From Antarcticibacterium arcticum (GTDB taxonomy: Bacteria > Bacteroidota > Bacteroidia > Flavobacteriales > Flavobacteriaceae): DNA of 64,000 nucleotides. The DNA lies in the NCBI RefSeq assembly GCF_007993795.1, contig NZ_CP042476.1:2728001-2792000 (forward strand), written 5' to 3'. Position 1 is the first letter of the stretch. Each line of letters opens with the position of its first letter. This document shows positions 18,019 to 26,864 of the stretch, one piece after another. The notes below the pieces were generated by a model. That model was not told the origin of the DNA. It made no database searches and saw only the letters and a list, made by a program, of their open reading frames with translations. Made by a program: the position numbers and the translations under genes.

Positions 18019-18534
18019 ATGAAAAAATTATTTTTGGTTGTATTGATTGCAGCCGGTCTTACAAGTTGTAATCAGGAAAAAACAGCCTATGTTGATACTA
18101 CTAAACTTATCCAGGAGTACAGCGAGATGAAAGATGTGGAAGCAAAATTCACTACTAAGTCTGATAGGGTTAAAACTGAACTGGATTCTCTTGCAAGAGG
18201 ATTTCAACAGGAAGTTCAGGAATACCAGCAAAATATGGGTGCTTTAAGCAATACTCAAAGACAGGAAACTGAGGAAAGATTGATGCGTAAGCAACAGGCA
18301 ATACAGCAACAGCAACAGCAAATGGGCAACCAATTGCGCCAGGAAAGTGATGTTGTGATTGATTCTATCGTTACCAAGGTTAAGGAATATGTAAGAGAAT
18401 ACGGAAAAGATAACGGCTACACTTACATATTTGGATCCAATGAATCTGCGAACATCATGTATGCAAAAGACGGATTGGATATCACAGAAGAGATCCTTGA
18501 AAAGCTTAATTCAGGTTACAAGAAAACCGAATAA
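18019..18534 (+). CDS. OmpH/Skp-family periplasmic chaperone, lipoprotein-type
   Basis: A 171-residue protein with a lipoprotein signal peptide (hydrophobic about 5-15, lipobox LTSC with Cys17). A long coiled coil (about 35-125) contains a run of six to seven glutamines, followed by a C-terminal segment YTYIFGSNESANIMYA that is diagnostic of OmpH/Skp. Skp-type trimers hold unfolded outer-membrane proteins in the periplasm. The lipobox suggests a membrane-anchored variant, common in Bacteroidota. A promoter box and a strong terminator bracket it as a single-gene unit. Confidence 0.88.
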   Translation: MKKLFLVVLIAAGLTSCNQEKTAYVDTTKLIQEYSEMKDVEAKFTTKSDRVKTELDSLARGFQQEVQEYQQNMGALSNTQRQETEERLMRKQQAIQQQQQQMGNQLRQESDVVIDSIVTKVKEYVREYGKDNGYTYIFGSNESANIMYAKDGLDITEEILEKLNSGYKKTE

Positions 18535-18550
18535 ACCTACTTTATATTAA

Positions 18551-18582
18551 AAAAAAACCCCGGAATTTCCGGGGTTTTTTTA
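18551..18582. terminator. Bidirectional rho-independent terminator
   Basis: AAAAAAACCCCGGAA and TTCCGGGGTTTTTTT form a GC-rich stem flanked by A and T runs. It can terminate both the OmpH-like gene and the convergent DoxX gene. Confidence 0.9.
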
Positions 18583-18584
18583 TT

Positions 18585-18980
18585 TTATGACAAAATATAA
18601 ACTCCAAGAATAACCACTACAAAGTAGCCTGTAATAGTAAATGCTCCCGCATAATCTTTAGCTACTCTCTGGCCAAACAACAGCATTAATAAAGTAATTG
18701 CGGCCAGGACACAGGAATATAAAGCTATAGTGGTAGCCCCGTTCATTAAAAGCTGAGCGATTCCTATTATTGCCAGGATACCTGTTAAAACTTCCAGAAT
18801 TAAAATTACCCCCAGCATAAGAGGAACTTGACCCGCGAGAAAGGTTTTAGAGAAATGTCCCTGTAACCAACCTGTGTTACCTTTCCAATCTGTGATCTTA
18901 TCAAGCCCGGATTGCAGGAAGGTGATTATTATAAATAGCAGGATAAGTATTTCGGTAATAAAGGGGTTGAAGTATTCCAT
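18585..18980 (-). CDS. DoxX-family membrane protein
   Basis: A 131-residue protein with four transmembrane helices (about 7-25, 48-72, 78-100, 108-130) and the short TDWKGN-GWLQGHFS loop after helix 1, matching the DoxX/DoxD family of small quinone-related membrane proteins. The biochemical role in Flavobacteriia is not established. It lies 10 bp downstream of the clamp-loader gene on the same strand and shares a bidirectional terminator with the OmpH-like gene. Confidence 0.8.
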   Translation of the reverse strand: MEYFNPFITEILILLFIIITFLQSGLDKITDWKGNTGWLQGHFSKTFLAGQVPLMLGVILILEVLTGILAIIGIAQLLMNGATTIALYSCVLAAITLLMLLFGQRVAKDYAGAFTITGYFVVVILGVYILS

Positions 18981-18990
18981 ATATTAAGAT

Positions 18991-20145
18991 TTATGCGGCT
19001 TTTTTATGAAGCAGCCTTGTGAGTTTTATAGATAGATCTGTAAGAATGATCTTTGCATTTCCATTGCGTTCAATGTGGTAAATTGCCGTTTCGATCTCAG
19101 ATGTAATCCCCGATATATTTAAGCCGTCTATGAAAGGGGCAAATTTTTCCAGTTTGAAACTGGGATCCTTAACCTGCATATAGATCAAATTGGAGGCATT
19201 ATAATTATATAGCATTGCTTGCCGGAAAAATGCAAGGCAATACAATAAAAAGCTTTTTTGTGTCTCTCTGCCCATCCCCGCTATTACTTCGCTCCACGAA
19301 ATGAGGTCAAGAATAGATGCTTTATTTCCCCTAGCTTTAAATGCGCTTCTTACCCATTTTATAAAAAGGGCTTCAAATTGTTCATCGCTGGGATCATGAT
19401 TTAACAGGTGCAGGGCATTGGCATAACTCCCATTCGCCTGGATAGCAAGTTTTTTGGCATCGGCCGGGAGAAGTTGATGTTTGGTAACCAAACACTCTGC
19501 AATTACAGCCTCCGGGAGAGGGGGAAACCGCAAAATTTGACAGCGGGAACGTATAGTTTGGATTATTTGTTCCTCGTCTTCAGCAATAAGAATAAATAAA
19601 GTTTTTTCCGGTGGTTCTTCAATTAATTTCAGCAACTTATTGGCACTTGCTATGTTCATTTTATCTGCGCCCCATATGATCATAATCTTGTAACCACCTT
19701 CATAGGATTTCAATGCAAGAGCCTTTACAATTTCCTGAGCCTCATCTACACCAATTTGACCCTGTTTGTTCTCTATACCAATTTTTTGATACCAGTCAAA
19801 TAAACTTCCGTAGGAATTTTCTGCAATAAACTCTCTCCAGGAATCCAAAAAATTATTGGAAACCGGGTGAGATTTTATTTTATCATTGGTTGCTACCGGA
19901 AAGGCAAAATGGAGGTCTGGATGAGAAAGGTTCCTGAATTTTGAATTACAGGCTTTATTGCCATTTTCATTTTCCTGGCCGGTATTATTGCATAAAATAT
20001 ATTGGGAATATGCAATAGCCATTGAAAGGATGCCGCTCCCATGATTCCCGGTAAATAACTGGGCATGGGGTATACGGCCCCTATTGGCAGTGGTGGTTAA
20101 ATGATTTTTAATGTGGGATAAGCCCGGGACTTCCGAAAAAAGCAT
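18991..20145 (-). CDS. holB: DNA polymerase III delta' subunit (clamp loader)
   Basis: The protein matches the delta' clamp-loader subunit, which with gamma/tau and delta opens the beta clamp at replication forks. An N-terminal AAA+ domain has the degenerate P-loop TGNHGSGIL, lacking the GK[ST] of active ATPases, as expected for delta'. The SRC motif RSRCQILRFP (sensor and arginine finger) is intact. The frame opens at a TTG (20151), but the ATG at 20145 (MLFSEVPGLSHIK) is chosen: it fits the family and sits 3 bp after a TATCTTTG box. Length is 384 aa. DoxX follows after 10 bp. Confidence 0.92.
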   Translation of the reverse strand: MLFSEVPGLSHIKNHLTTTANRGRIPHAQLFTGNHGSGILSMAIAYSQYILCNNTGQENENGNKACNSKFRNLSHPDLHFAFPVATNDKIKSHPVSNNFLDSWREFIAENSYGSLFDWYQKIGIENKQGQIGVDEAQEIVKALALKSYEGGYKIMIIWGADKMNIASANKLLKLIEEPPEKTLFILIAEDEEQIIQTIRSRCQILRFPPLPEAVIAECLVTKHQLLPADAKKLAIQANGSYANALHLLNHDPSDEQFEALFIKWVRSAFKARGNKASILDLISWSEVIAGMGRETQKSFLLYCLAFFRQAMLYNYNASNLIYMQVKDPSFKLEKFAPFIDGLNISGITSEIETAIYHIERNGNAKIILTDLSIKLTRLLHKKAA

Positions 20146-20148
20146 AAG

Positions 20149-20156
20149 CAAAGATA
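20149..20156 (-). promoter_or_regulatory. -7 box (TATCTTTG) of holB, near-leaderless
   Basis: On the minus strand TATCTTTG matches TAnnTTTG with only 3 bp between it and the holB ATG. Transcription would then begin at or inside the start codon region. Confidence 0.45.
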
Positions 20157-20190
20157 AAATTAATCTTCACTTTATATCTTCAGAAAAAAT

Positions 20191-20198
20191 TATATTTG
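20191..20198 (+). promoter_or_regulatory. Possible -7 box (TATATTTG) for pgk
   Basis: TATATTTG matches TAnnTTTG about 100 bp upstream of the pgk ATG, implying a leader of roughly 95 nt. AT-rich context makes chance occurrence possible. Confidence 0.3.
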
Positions 20199-20298
20199 TA
20201 AAATGGACCTTTGCTAAAAAAGGTCATTTGAGGCCAGGAGAAATTTGCTAAATGGTTAAGCTGCGGTTTCCCGTATAATTTCCAATACAAGAAAAAAA

Positions 20299-21483
20299 AT
20301 GAAAACATTAGACGACTATAATTTTAAAAATAAAAAAGCACTGATCAGGGTAGATTTTAATGTACCCGTGAGTAAAGGTGAAGTGGGAGATACTACCCGC
20401 ATTGAGGCCGCAAAACCTACTATAATTAAGATACTTGAAGACGGCGGGAGCGTTATTTTAATGTCTCATTTAGGACGCCCTGAAAATAAAGAAGCGAAAT
20501 ATTCCCTCGAACAAATTGTTCCAACAGTTTCAGAAATCCTGGGAGTTGAAACAAAATTCGTTAATGAATGTGTAGGGGAAAAGGCTGAAACCGCCGCGAA
20601 AAATTTACAAGCCGGGGAAGTATTATTGCTTGAAAACCTGAGGTATTATCCCGAGGAGACAGAGGGCGATAAAGATTTTGCTCAAAAGCTTTCAAAACTG
20701 GGTGATATATATGTGAATGACGCCTTTGGAACAGCACACCGCGCCCACGCTTCCACTACAATTGTTGCCAACTATTTTGAAGATAAGTGTTTTGGATATT
20801 TATTGCAGAAGGAAATAGAAAGCCTTAATAAGGTACTAAAATCGGCAGAAAAACCTGTTACAGCCATACTTGGTGGAGCCAAAGTTTCTTCAAAGATCAC
20901 TGTTATTGAAAATATTCTTGATAAGGTAGACCACCTGATAATTGGCGGCGGTATGGCCTTTACTTTTATTAAAGCCCGTGGAGGCAAGGTGGGAAGTTCC
21001 CTGGTGGAAGATGATAAACAGGATCTTGCCCTTGAAATACTGGAAATTGCTGATAAAAAGGGTGTAAAAATACATTTGCCTATAGATTCTGTAATAGCTG
21101 ACAGCTTTTCAGAAATGGCCAGTACAGATATTACTGATACAGATTCTATTCCCGACGGCTGGATGGGCCTTGATGCAGGACCTAAAACCATAGAAAATTT
21201 TTCGAATGTGATTGCAGCCTCCAAAACTATTCTTTGGAATGGACCTGTTGGGGTTTTTGAAATGGAGCCTTTTTCAAAAGGGACCATACAAATTGGGGAA
21301 GCAATAGGTGATGCAACCGAGAAGGGGGCTTTCTCACTTGTTGGTGGAGGAGATTCAGTGTCCGCAGTAAAACAATTTAACCTTGAAGATCGCATGAGTT
21401 ATGTATCTACCGGGGGAGGTGCTATGCTTGAGATGCTGGAAGGGAAATCATTGCCCGGGATTCTGGCAATTACAAATGAGTAA
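20299..21483 (+). CDS. pgk: Phosphoglycerate kinase
   Basis: Pgk transfers phosphate from 1,3-bisphosphoglycerate to ADP in glycolysis. The N-domain substrate motifs VDFNVP, SHLGRP and HRAHAST are present. The nucleotide-binding C-domain shows GGAKVSSKI, GGGMAFTF, GPVGVFE and the GGGDSVSAV helix. The length of 394 aa is standard. It is divergent from holB and followed by a weak hairpin before the lytic transglycosylase gene. Confidence 0.98.
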   Translation: MKTLDDYNFKNKKALIRVDFNVPVSKGEVGDTTRIEAAKPTIIKILEDGGSVILMSHLGRPENKEAKYSLEQIVPTVSEILGVETKFVNECVGEKAETAAKNLQAGEVLLLENLRYYPEETEGDKDFAQKLSKLGDIYVNDAFGTAHRAHASTTIVANYFEDKCFGYLLQKEIESLNKVLKSAEKPVTAILGGAKVSSKITVIENILDKVDHLIIGGGMAFTFIKARGGKVGSSLVEDDKQDLALEILEIADKKGVKIHLPIDSVIADSFSEMASTDITDTDSIPDGWMGLDAGPKTIENFSNVIAASKTILWNGPVGVFEMEPFSKGTIQIGEAIGDATEKGAFSLVGGGDSVSAVKQFNLEDRMSYVSTGGGAMLEMLEGKSLPGILAITNE

Positions 21484-21484
21484 T

Positions 21485-21509
21485 ACGAAAAACCTGAGTT
21501 TTTCGTTTT
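21485..21509 (+). terminator. Weak AT-rich hairpin after pgk
   Basis: ACGAAAAAC and GTTTTTCGT pair around a CTGA loop, then TTTTCATTTT. It is AT-rich and so probably a partial terminator. Confidence 0.5.
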
Positions 21510-21527
21510 CATTTTAAATTAAATTTT

Positions 21528-23123
21528 ATGAAGAAAGTAGTTTCTTTTCTCCTGTTTTTAATATTTATGGGAGTTGGTGCCCAAACTCCTAAAAAATCAG
21601 TCAACACCAATACTACTGAAACAAAAAAAGCAAATTTCCGTGTCCAGGTATTTGAAAAAAAGACCGAAGCGGATATAAAGCTGGAAGAAGCTGACCCCGA
21701 TTTTAAAAAGCGCCTTCCTATTTCAGCAAAAATAGAAAAGACAGATCTTTCCTCCCTACAGGACCTGCCCAGGGCAAAAGTGATTGATTCTGTGTGGAAA
21801 AAAGAACTTTTAAACTCAGATCTCTATGACCATATGCAAAAGGAGATCCTTAATCAGGATTATTCTGAAGTGGTTTATAAAGAGCTTCCTACAGATACGT
21901 TAAAGGCCAGGCTGGCCAGGTTAAATGCCCGTACACCTTTTGATGTTGAGTACAATCCCATCCTGGAAAGTGTTATAAAATCCTATTTAAAGAGAAATAA
22001 AAAATCAATGGAGCGCCTTATGGCGTTAAGCGAATACTATTTTCCAATGTTTGAACAGCAGCTGGACAGGCTGGATGTTCCGCTGGAGATAAAATACCTT
22101 GCTATTGTTGAGTCTGCACTTAATCCGCGGGCAAGATCGCATATGGGTGCCACTGGATTATGGCAATTTATGTTTGCTACGGGAAAAATGCACGGGCTGG
22201 ACGTTAGTTCCTATGTAGATGAACGCATGGATCCTATTATGTCTACTGCAGCTGCCGCCGAATATCTTGCGAGTTTATACAGGACCTTTGGCGACTGGGA
22301 CCTGGTTTTGGCCTCCTATAATTCAGGGCCGGGAAATGTTTCAAAAGCCATTCGACGTAGTGGCGGCTCTACCAATTATTGGGATCTTAGAAAGTTCTTG
22401 CCGAAGGAAACAGCGGGGTATGTTCCGGCTTTCCTTGCCACGCTTTATCTGTTTGAGTATGCTAAAGAACATGATTTTCAACCGGAAAGACCTTCTGTTG
22501 CCTTTTTTGAAACAGATACCCTCCACGTGAAACAATCTCTAACTTTTGATCAAATCACCGAAGTTACCGGAGTTGAAAAAGAGTTACTACAATTCTTAAA
22601 CCCAAGTTATAAGCTGGACCTTATACCTTATGTTGAAGATGAAGCCTACGCTCTTAGATTGCCGCGCAGCAGCGTTGGATTATTTGTGAACAACGAGGAT
22701 AAGATCTATAATTTCGCTAAAACCGAAATTGCCGAAAAGGAAAAGAAACTCCCACGTTTTGCAGAGGCGGAGGAAAAAATTCGATATAAGGTAAAAAGCG
22801 GGGATTATTTAGGTAAAGTTGCCCAAAAGTATGGTGTAGGAATAAATAGCCTAAAAAGCTGGAATAACCTAAGCGATAATAATTTACGGGTAGGACAATA
22901 TTTAACCATATATTCCGCCAAAACTGTCTCGCTTTCTCAGGCTGCTCCTGCAAAAAACAGCACTACATCTGCCTCTAAATCCTATACGGTTAAAAGCGGC
23001 GATTCTCTTTGGAGTATTTCACAAAAATTTCCGGGCATTACGGTACAGAATTTGAAGAGTTGGAATCAAATATCCAGTACAAATCTTAAACCGGGAATGG
23101 TCCTGAAGCTTTCAAAAGGATAA
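21528..23123 (+). CDS. MltD-like lytic transglycosylase with two LysM domains
   Basis: A 531-residue secreted peptidoglycan enzyme. The signal peptide covers about residues 1-18 (cleavage after GAQ). The SLT domain (about 180-320) has catalytic Glu195 in the segment IVESALNP, GLWQFM, and the SYNSGPGNV motif, matching family 1D (MltD). Two C-terminal LysM modules (about 421-466 and 485-530, both beginning YxVKSGD) bind glycan chains. It cleaves peptidoglycan to 1,6-anhydro-muropeptides. A degenerate parS-like sequence lies within the gene at 22519-22534. The DUF4837 gene follows 26 bp downstream. Confidence 0.93.
   Translation: MKKVVSFLLFLIFMGVGAQTPKKSVNTNTTETKKANFRVQVFEKKTEADIKLEEADPDFKKRLPISAKIEKTDLSSLQDLPRAKVIDSVWKKELLNSDLYDHMQKEILNQDYSEVVYKELPTDTLKARLARLNARTPFDVEYNPILESVIKSYLKRNKKSMERLMALSEYYFPMFEQQLDRLDVPLEIKYLAIVESALNPRARSHMGATGLWQFMFATGKMHGLDVSSYVDERMDPIMSTAAAAEYLASLYRTFGDWDLVLASYNSGPGNVSKAIRRSGGSTNYWDLRKFLPKETAGYVPAFLATLYLFEYAKEHDFQPERPSVAFFETDTLHVKQSLTFDQITEVTGVEKELLQFLNPSYKLDLIPYVEDEAYALRLPRSSVGLFVNNEDKIYNFAKTEIAEKEKKLPRFAEAEEKIRYKVKSGDYLGKVAQKYGVGINSLKSWNNLSDNNLRVGQYLTIYSAKTVSLSQAAPAKNSTTSASKSYTVKSGDSLWSISQKFPGITVQNLKSWNQISSTNLKPGMVLKLSKG
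22519..22534. promoter_or_regulatory. Degenerate parS-like site 3 (within coding sequence)
   Basis: CCCTCCACGTGAAACA matches the parS consensus at 13 of 16 positions. The right half is perfect and the left three bases differ. It lies in the lytic transglycosylase gene about 5.6 kb from site 2 and may be a weak ParB site or chance. Confidence 0.4.
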
Positions 23124-23149
23124 GCGGCCATCTGCAATATATATAATCT

Positions 23150-24133
23150 ATGAAGAATTTAGTGTATTTAACCGCTCTCTTCGCCTTTCTTTTGATGGGT
23201 TGTAATGATAGTGAGGAAAATAAAAATGACAGGGTACTTACAGATTCTTCAGGGAATATCAATAATGTTTCCATCGTAATAGAAAATGAAAAATGGGAAG
23301 GTTCAATTGGGGAAGCCCTTAGGCGTAACCTGGCCGCACCGGTAGATGGGTTGCCTCAGGAAGAACCCTTGTTCTCTCTAAACCAAATGCCACCCGAAGC
23401 TTTTACGGGCTTTGTTAGGAAAAACAGGTTATTTGTAAAGGTAGAAAACGGAAAGCCCGCTAGTTTTAAAATTTATAAAGATCCTTTTGCCTTTCCTCAA
23501 AGCGGAATATTGATCACCGGCCTTAATAATGAAGAGATTGTTGCGCAAATTGATGCCAATTCAGAAGAAATCGTAAAGGTTTTTAAAACTACCGAAATTA
23601 AAGAGAAACAACGCCGTATAAAAAAATCCCTGAAAGATGATAAAACCTTACGGGATCAACTGGGAGTGTCCCTTAAATTTCCTTCAGCATACCGCTATGC
23701 CATTGAAGAAGAGGATTTCTTCTGGATTAGAAAGGATATACCCAGAGGTATGATGGAGATTATGATCTATGAAGTGCCTATGCATGTAATTGATAGCGAT
23801 ACCAATGTTATTGGAAATATAATTAAAATGAGAGATTCTATTGGGAAAGCCCACATTCCGGGCCCTGTGGAAGGAAGTCATATGATCACAGAGGCCGCTT
23901 ATGCACCCTATTTATTCAACTCCAGCCTTGACGGAAAATTTGCTTATGAGACCCGGGGAACCTGGGAAGTCAAGAACGCATTTATGGCTGGGCCATTCAT
24001 AAATTATGCAGTAAGGGATGAAGCCAATAACAGGTACATTATTCTTGAAGGTTTTGCGTTTTCCCCTGCAACCGCCAAACGCGATAATATGTTTGAACTG
24101 GATGCAATTTTACAATCTGTAAAGATCCAATAA
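23150..24133 (+). CDS. DUF4837 family lipoprotein
   Basis: A 327-residue protein with a lipoprotein signal peptide (hydrophobic about 4-17, lipobox LMGC, Cys18) followed by an acidic linker and a globular domain. The latter half, containing YLFNSSLDGKFAYETRGTWEVK, is typical of DUF4837, a family known mainly from Bacteroidota and without assigned function. The lipobox makes it an envelope lipoprotein. It follows the lytic transglycosylase after 26 bp and ends at a strong bidirectional terminator. Confidence 0.88.
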   Translation: MKNLVYLTALFAFLLMGCNDSEENKNDRVLTDSSGNINNVSIVIENEKWEGSIGEALRRNLAAPVDGLPQEEPLFSLNQMPPEAFTGFVRKNRLFVKVENGKPASFKIYKDPFAFPQSGILITGLNNEEIVAQIDANSEEIVKVFKTTEIKEKQRRIKKSLKDDKTLRDQLGVSLKFPSAYRYAIEEEDFFWIRKDIPRGMMEIMIYEVPMHVIDSDTNVIGNIIKMRDSIGKAHIPGPVEGSHMITEAAYAPYLFNSSLDGKFAYETRGTWEVKNAFMAGPFINYAVRDEANNRYIILEGFAFSPATAKRDNMFELDAILQSVKIQ

Positions 24134-24165
24134 AAAAAGGCCCAATTTATATTGGGCCTTTTTTA
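24132..24165. terminator. Bidirectional rho-independent terminator
   Basis: AAAAAAAGGCCCAAT and ATTGGGCCTTTTTT pair around a TTAT loop with A and T flanks. It separates DUF4837 from the convergent tatA. Confidence 0.9.
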
Positions 24166-24178
24166 TAGTATTTATAAA

Positions 24179-24373
24179 TTATTTATTCTCTTTTGGAATA
24201 TTGGTTTTATCCTCGGAGTCATCCTTGGAGGCATCTTTGAATTCTTTAATTCCACTTCCCAAACCTCTCATTAATTCAGGGATTTTACGACCTCCAAACA
24301 ACAATAGCACCACAATAACTATTAAAATTATTTGAGGCGCTCCAATCATCAATGGTAAAATAAGTGAGTTCAT
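24179..24373 (-). CDS. tatA: Sec-independent translocase TatA/TatE subunit
   Basis: A 64-residue protein with one N-terminal transmembrane helix, the hinge LLFGGRKIPELMRGLGSGIKEFK and a charged acidic tail, the full signature of TatA. TatA oligomers form the pore through which folded Tat substrates cross the inner membrane. An ATG seven codons upstream is in frame, but MNSLILPLMIGAPQ is the natural start and leaves the TAACTTTG box 18 bp upstream. No tatC is adjacent. Confidence 0.93.
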   Translation of the reverse strand: MNSLILPLMIGAPQIILIVIVVLLLFGGRKIPELMRGLGSGIKEFKDASKDDSEDKTNIPKENK

Positions 24374-24391
24374 AGTTTTTATTTTATAAAT

Positions 24392-24399
24392 CAAAGTTA
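24392..24399 (-). promoter_or_regulatory. -7 box (TAACTTTG) of tatA
   Basis: On the minus strand TAACTTTG matches TAnnTTTG, 18 bp before the tatA ATG. The longer tatA start at 24394 would overlap this box. Confidence 0.5.
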
Positions 24400-24459
24400 C
24401 TAAGAAAACATTTAATTAAAGGTTTGAGGACAATAAATAGTATAAATTTAACTTTATGC

Positions 24460-24467
24460 TATCTTTG
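24460..24467 (+). promoter_or_regulatory. -7 box (TATCTTTG) of the M23-GH3 operon
   Basis: TATCTTTG matches TAnnTTTG and ends 17 bp before the M23 peptidase ATG. It would drive the seven-gene string that follows. Confidence 0.5.
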
Positions 24468-24484
24468 TTATAGCAGGAAATTCT

Positions 24485-25354
24485 ATGGCTAAAGAAAGAA
24501 AAAACAAAAAAAAATTCACTAAAAAATTACTGCATAAATACAGGCTGGTAATTTTAAATGAAGATACATTTGAGGAAAGACTTTCCTTCAAGCTCACACG
24601 GCTTAATGTTTTTGTACTTGTAACTTCCAGTGTAATTCTCCTTATAGCAGGAACAACATTTTTAATAGCTTTTACCGGCCTCAGGGAATATATTCCGGGT
24701 TATTCTCCTGCCCAATTGAAAAAACAAGCAACAGATCTCGCTTATAAAACAGATTCATTGCAAAATACCATCCTGTTAAATAATCAATACTATGAATCAA
24801 TAAGAAAAGTGCTTACCGGAGACCTGGAAGCAGGCATTCTTAACAGGGATTCTCTTGTGAGGGCGCAGCAAATAGACCCTTCTCTTATTGATCTCACCCG
24901 TTCACGGGCAGATTCCTTGTTAAGAGAAGAAGTGGCCCAGGAAGATAAATACAATGTTTTGGAAACAGCCGGAGGCTCCATGGACTTTTCATTATTTCCC
25001 CCTGCCAAAGGACCCATCACCGAGCGCTATGATCTTAAAACGCGGCATTATGCAGTAGATGTGGTAGTCGCCAAAAACACCCCTATTAAAGCAGCAGCAT
25101 CCGGCAGGGTTATTTTTGCTGAATGGAGTGCGGCAACTGGATTTGTGATTATAATAAAACATGACTATGGACTTACCACTGTATATAAACATAATGCCTC
25201 GCTTACAAAAGAGCAGGGTGACCAGGTAAGATCTGGAGAAGTTATCGCAACAGCCGGTTCCACCGGAGAATTAAGTACCGGACCCCACCTTCATTTTGAG
25301 CTTTGGTTGGAGGGCAATCCCGTAAATCCTACAGATTATATTGATTTCGAATAA
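24485..25354 (+). CDS. M23 family metallopeptidase, membrane anchored
   Basis: A 289-residue protein with a basic N terminus, one transmembrane helix (about residues 38-62), a coiled-coil linker (about 75-140) and a C-terminal LytM/M23 domain (about 170-285). The zinc motifs are intact: HYAVD (HxxxD) and GPHLHFE (HxH), with an intervening YKHN histidine. It should therefore cut peptidoglycan cross-links in the periplasm. It has its own promoter box. GH3 begins 4 bp after the stop, so it probably leads the operon. Confidence 0.92.
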   Translation: MAKERKNKKKFTKKLLHKYRLVILNEDTFEERLSFKLTRLNVFVLVTSSVILLIAGTTFLIAFTGLREYIPGYSPAQLKKQATDLAYKTDSLQNTILLNNQYYESIRKVLTGDLEAGILNRDSLVRAQQIDPSLIDLTRSRADSLLREEVAQEDKYNVLETAGGSMDFSLFPPAKGPITERYDLKTRHYAVDVVVAKNTPIKAAASGRVIFAEWSAATGFVIIIKHDYGLTTVYKHNASLTKEQGDQVRSGEVIATAGSTGELSTGPHLHFELWLEGNPVNPTDYIDFE

Positions 25355-25358
25355 AACT

Positions 25359-26858
25359 ATGTCTATAAAATCTTTTGCAGCAAAAATTTTTGCCGGCTAC
25401 ATCCGGAAAAAAATAGACAATTGGGCTAGCAGGCCTGTAGAAGTGCAGGAAAAAGTATTCAGGAAGCTCATAAAGAAAGGAAGATCAACAAAGTTTGGGA
25501 AAGATCACGATTTTCTCAATATAAGCAACCATAAGGAGTTCGCGGAAAAAGTTCCAGTAAGAGACTATGAAGAGCTGCGGTTTTATGTGGATAAAATGGT
25601 GGCCGGCGAGCCAGATATCCTATGGCCGGGAAAACCTCTTTATTATGCCAAAACTTCCGGTACAACAAGTGGTGCCAAGTATATTCCCTTAACCCGGGAC
25701 TCTATGCCTACCCATATTGAAGCAGCACGAAATGCAATTTTATGCTATATAGCTGAGACCGGTAATTCCCGGTTTGTAGATGGCAAAATGATCTTTTTGC
25801 AGGGTAGCCCTGAAATGGAGGAGAAGAATGGCGTAAAATTGGGAAGACTTTCCGGGATTGTGGCTCATTATGTACCGGCCTATTTACAAAGAAACCGCCT
25901 TCCCAGCTGGGAAACCAACTGTATTGAGGATTGGGAATCTAAAGTGGATGCCATTGTTGAAGAAACCAGGAATGAAAATATGACCGTGATAAGCGGGATC
26001 CCATCCTGGGTTCAAATGTATTTTGAAAATTTAAAGGCCAGGACCGGAAAACCGGTAGGGGAACTGTTCCCTAATTTTAACCTCTTCATTTATGGAGGGG
26101 TAAATTATGAGCCATACCGCGCAAAATTTGAAAACCTAATTGGCAGAAAAGTAGATAGTATCGAACTTTTTCCTGCCTCTGAAGGATTCTTCGCTTTTCA
26201 GGATAAGCAAAATGAAAAGGGTATGTTACTCCAACTTAATTCAGGGATATTCTATGAGTTTATAAAAGCTGACGAATTCTTTGAAGAAAAGCCAAAAAGA
26301 CTTACTATTGGGGAGGTAGAGACCGGAGTTAATTATGTACTTATCATTTCCAGCACCGCGGGCTTGTGGGCGTACAATATTGGAGATACCGTACAATTCA
26401 CCTCCCTGTCTCCCTACCGGGTGATAGTTTCTGGAAGGATAAAGCATTTTATATCGGCATTTGGGGAGCATGTGATCGCCAAGGAAGTTGAGGAAGCCAT
26501 GCAAGAGGCAACATCCTCAACCGGAGCCAGGATAACAGAGTTTTCAGTGGCCCCCCAAATAACTCCGGAAGGAGATGAACTGCCTTACCACGAATGGTTT
26601 ATTGAATTTGAAAAAGAACCTGAAAATATGGATGTTTTCAGGGATGTTCTGGACAAAACTTTACAGGAACAAAATTCTTATTATTTTGATCTTATAGAAG
26701 GGAAGATCCTTCAGAAGTTAAAGATAAGTACTATGCCTGCAAATGGGTTTCAGGATTATATGAGATCTATAGGAAAGCTGGGTGGACAAAATAAATTACC
26801 AAGGCTCTCTAATGACCGTAAGATCGCTGAGCAGCTGGAGAAAATAAAAAAGCAATAA
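25359..26858 (+). CDS. GH3-family adenylate-forming acyl-amido synthetase
   Basis: A 499-residue protein of the GH3 family (ANL-like adenylating enzymes that join acyl acids to amines). Visible motifs are the ATP-binding YAKTSGTTSGAKYIPLT, the FPASEGFFAF motif and the downstream IGDTVQFTSLSPYRVIVSGR hinge. A TTG at 25341 inside the M23 gene is in frame, but ATG 25359 (MSIKSFAAK) is clearly better. Plant relatives conjugate auxin or jasmonate. Bacterial substrates are unknown and no auxin role should be assumed. It lies 6 bp upstream of DUF6909. Confidence 0.9.
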   Translation: MSIKSFAAKIFAGYIRKKIDNWASRPVEVQEKVFRKLIKKGRSTKFGKDHDFLNISNHKEFAEKVPVRDYEELRFYVDKMVAGEPDILWPGKPLYYAKTSGTTSGAKYIPLTRDSMPTHIEAARNAILCYIAETGNSRFVDGKMIFLQGSPEMEEKNGVKLGRLSGIVAHYVPAYLQRNRLPSWETNCIEDWESKVDAIVEETRNENMTVISGIPSWVQMYFENLKARTGKPVGELFPNFNLFIYGGVNYEPYRAKFENLIGRKVDSIELFPASEGFFAFQDKQNEKGMLLQLNSGIFYEFIKADEFFEEKPKRLTIGEVETGVNYVLIISSTAGLWAYNIGDTVQFTSLSPYRVIVSGRIKHFISAFGEHVIAKEVEEAMQEATSSTGARITEFSVAPQITPEGDELPYHEWFIEFEKEPENMDVFRDVLDKTLQEQNSYYFDLIEGKILQKLKISTMPANGFQDYMRSIGKLGGQNKLPRLSNDRKIAEQLEKIKKQ

Positions 26859-26864
26859 AATTAT

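Noticed and set aside
20772..21395. 207-aa minus-strand ORF opposite pgk
   Set aside because: It is fully antisense to a highly conserved pgk and rich in Ser/Pro, as expected of a shadow frame.
25359..26858. Auxin metabolism suggested by the GH3 label
   Set aside because: The GH3 family is broader than the plant auxin enzymes; nothing here indicates an auxin substrate.
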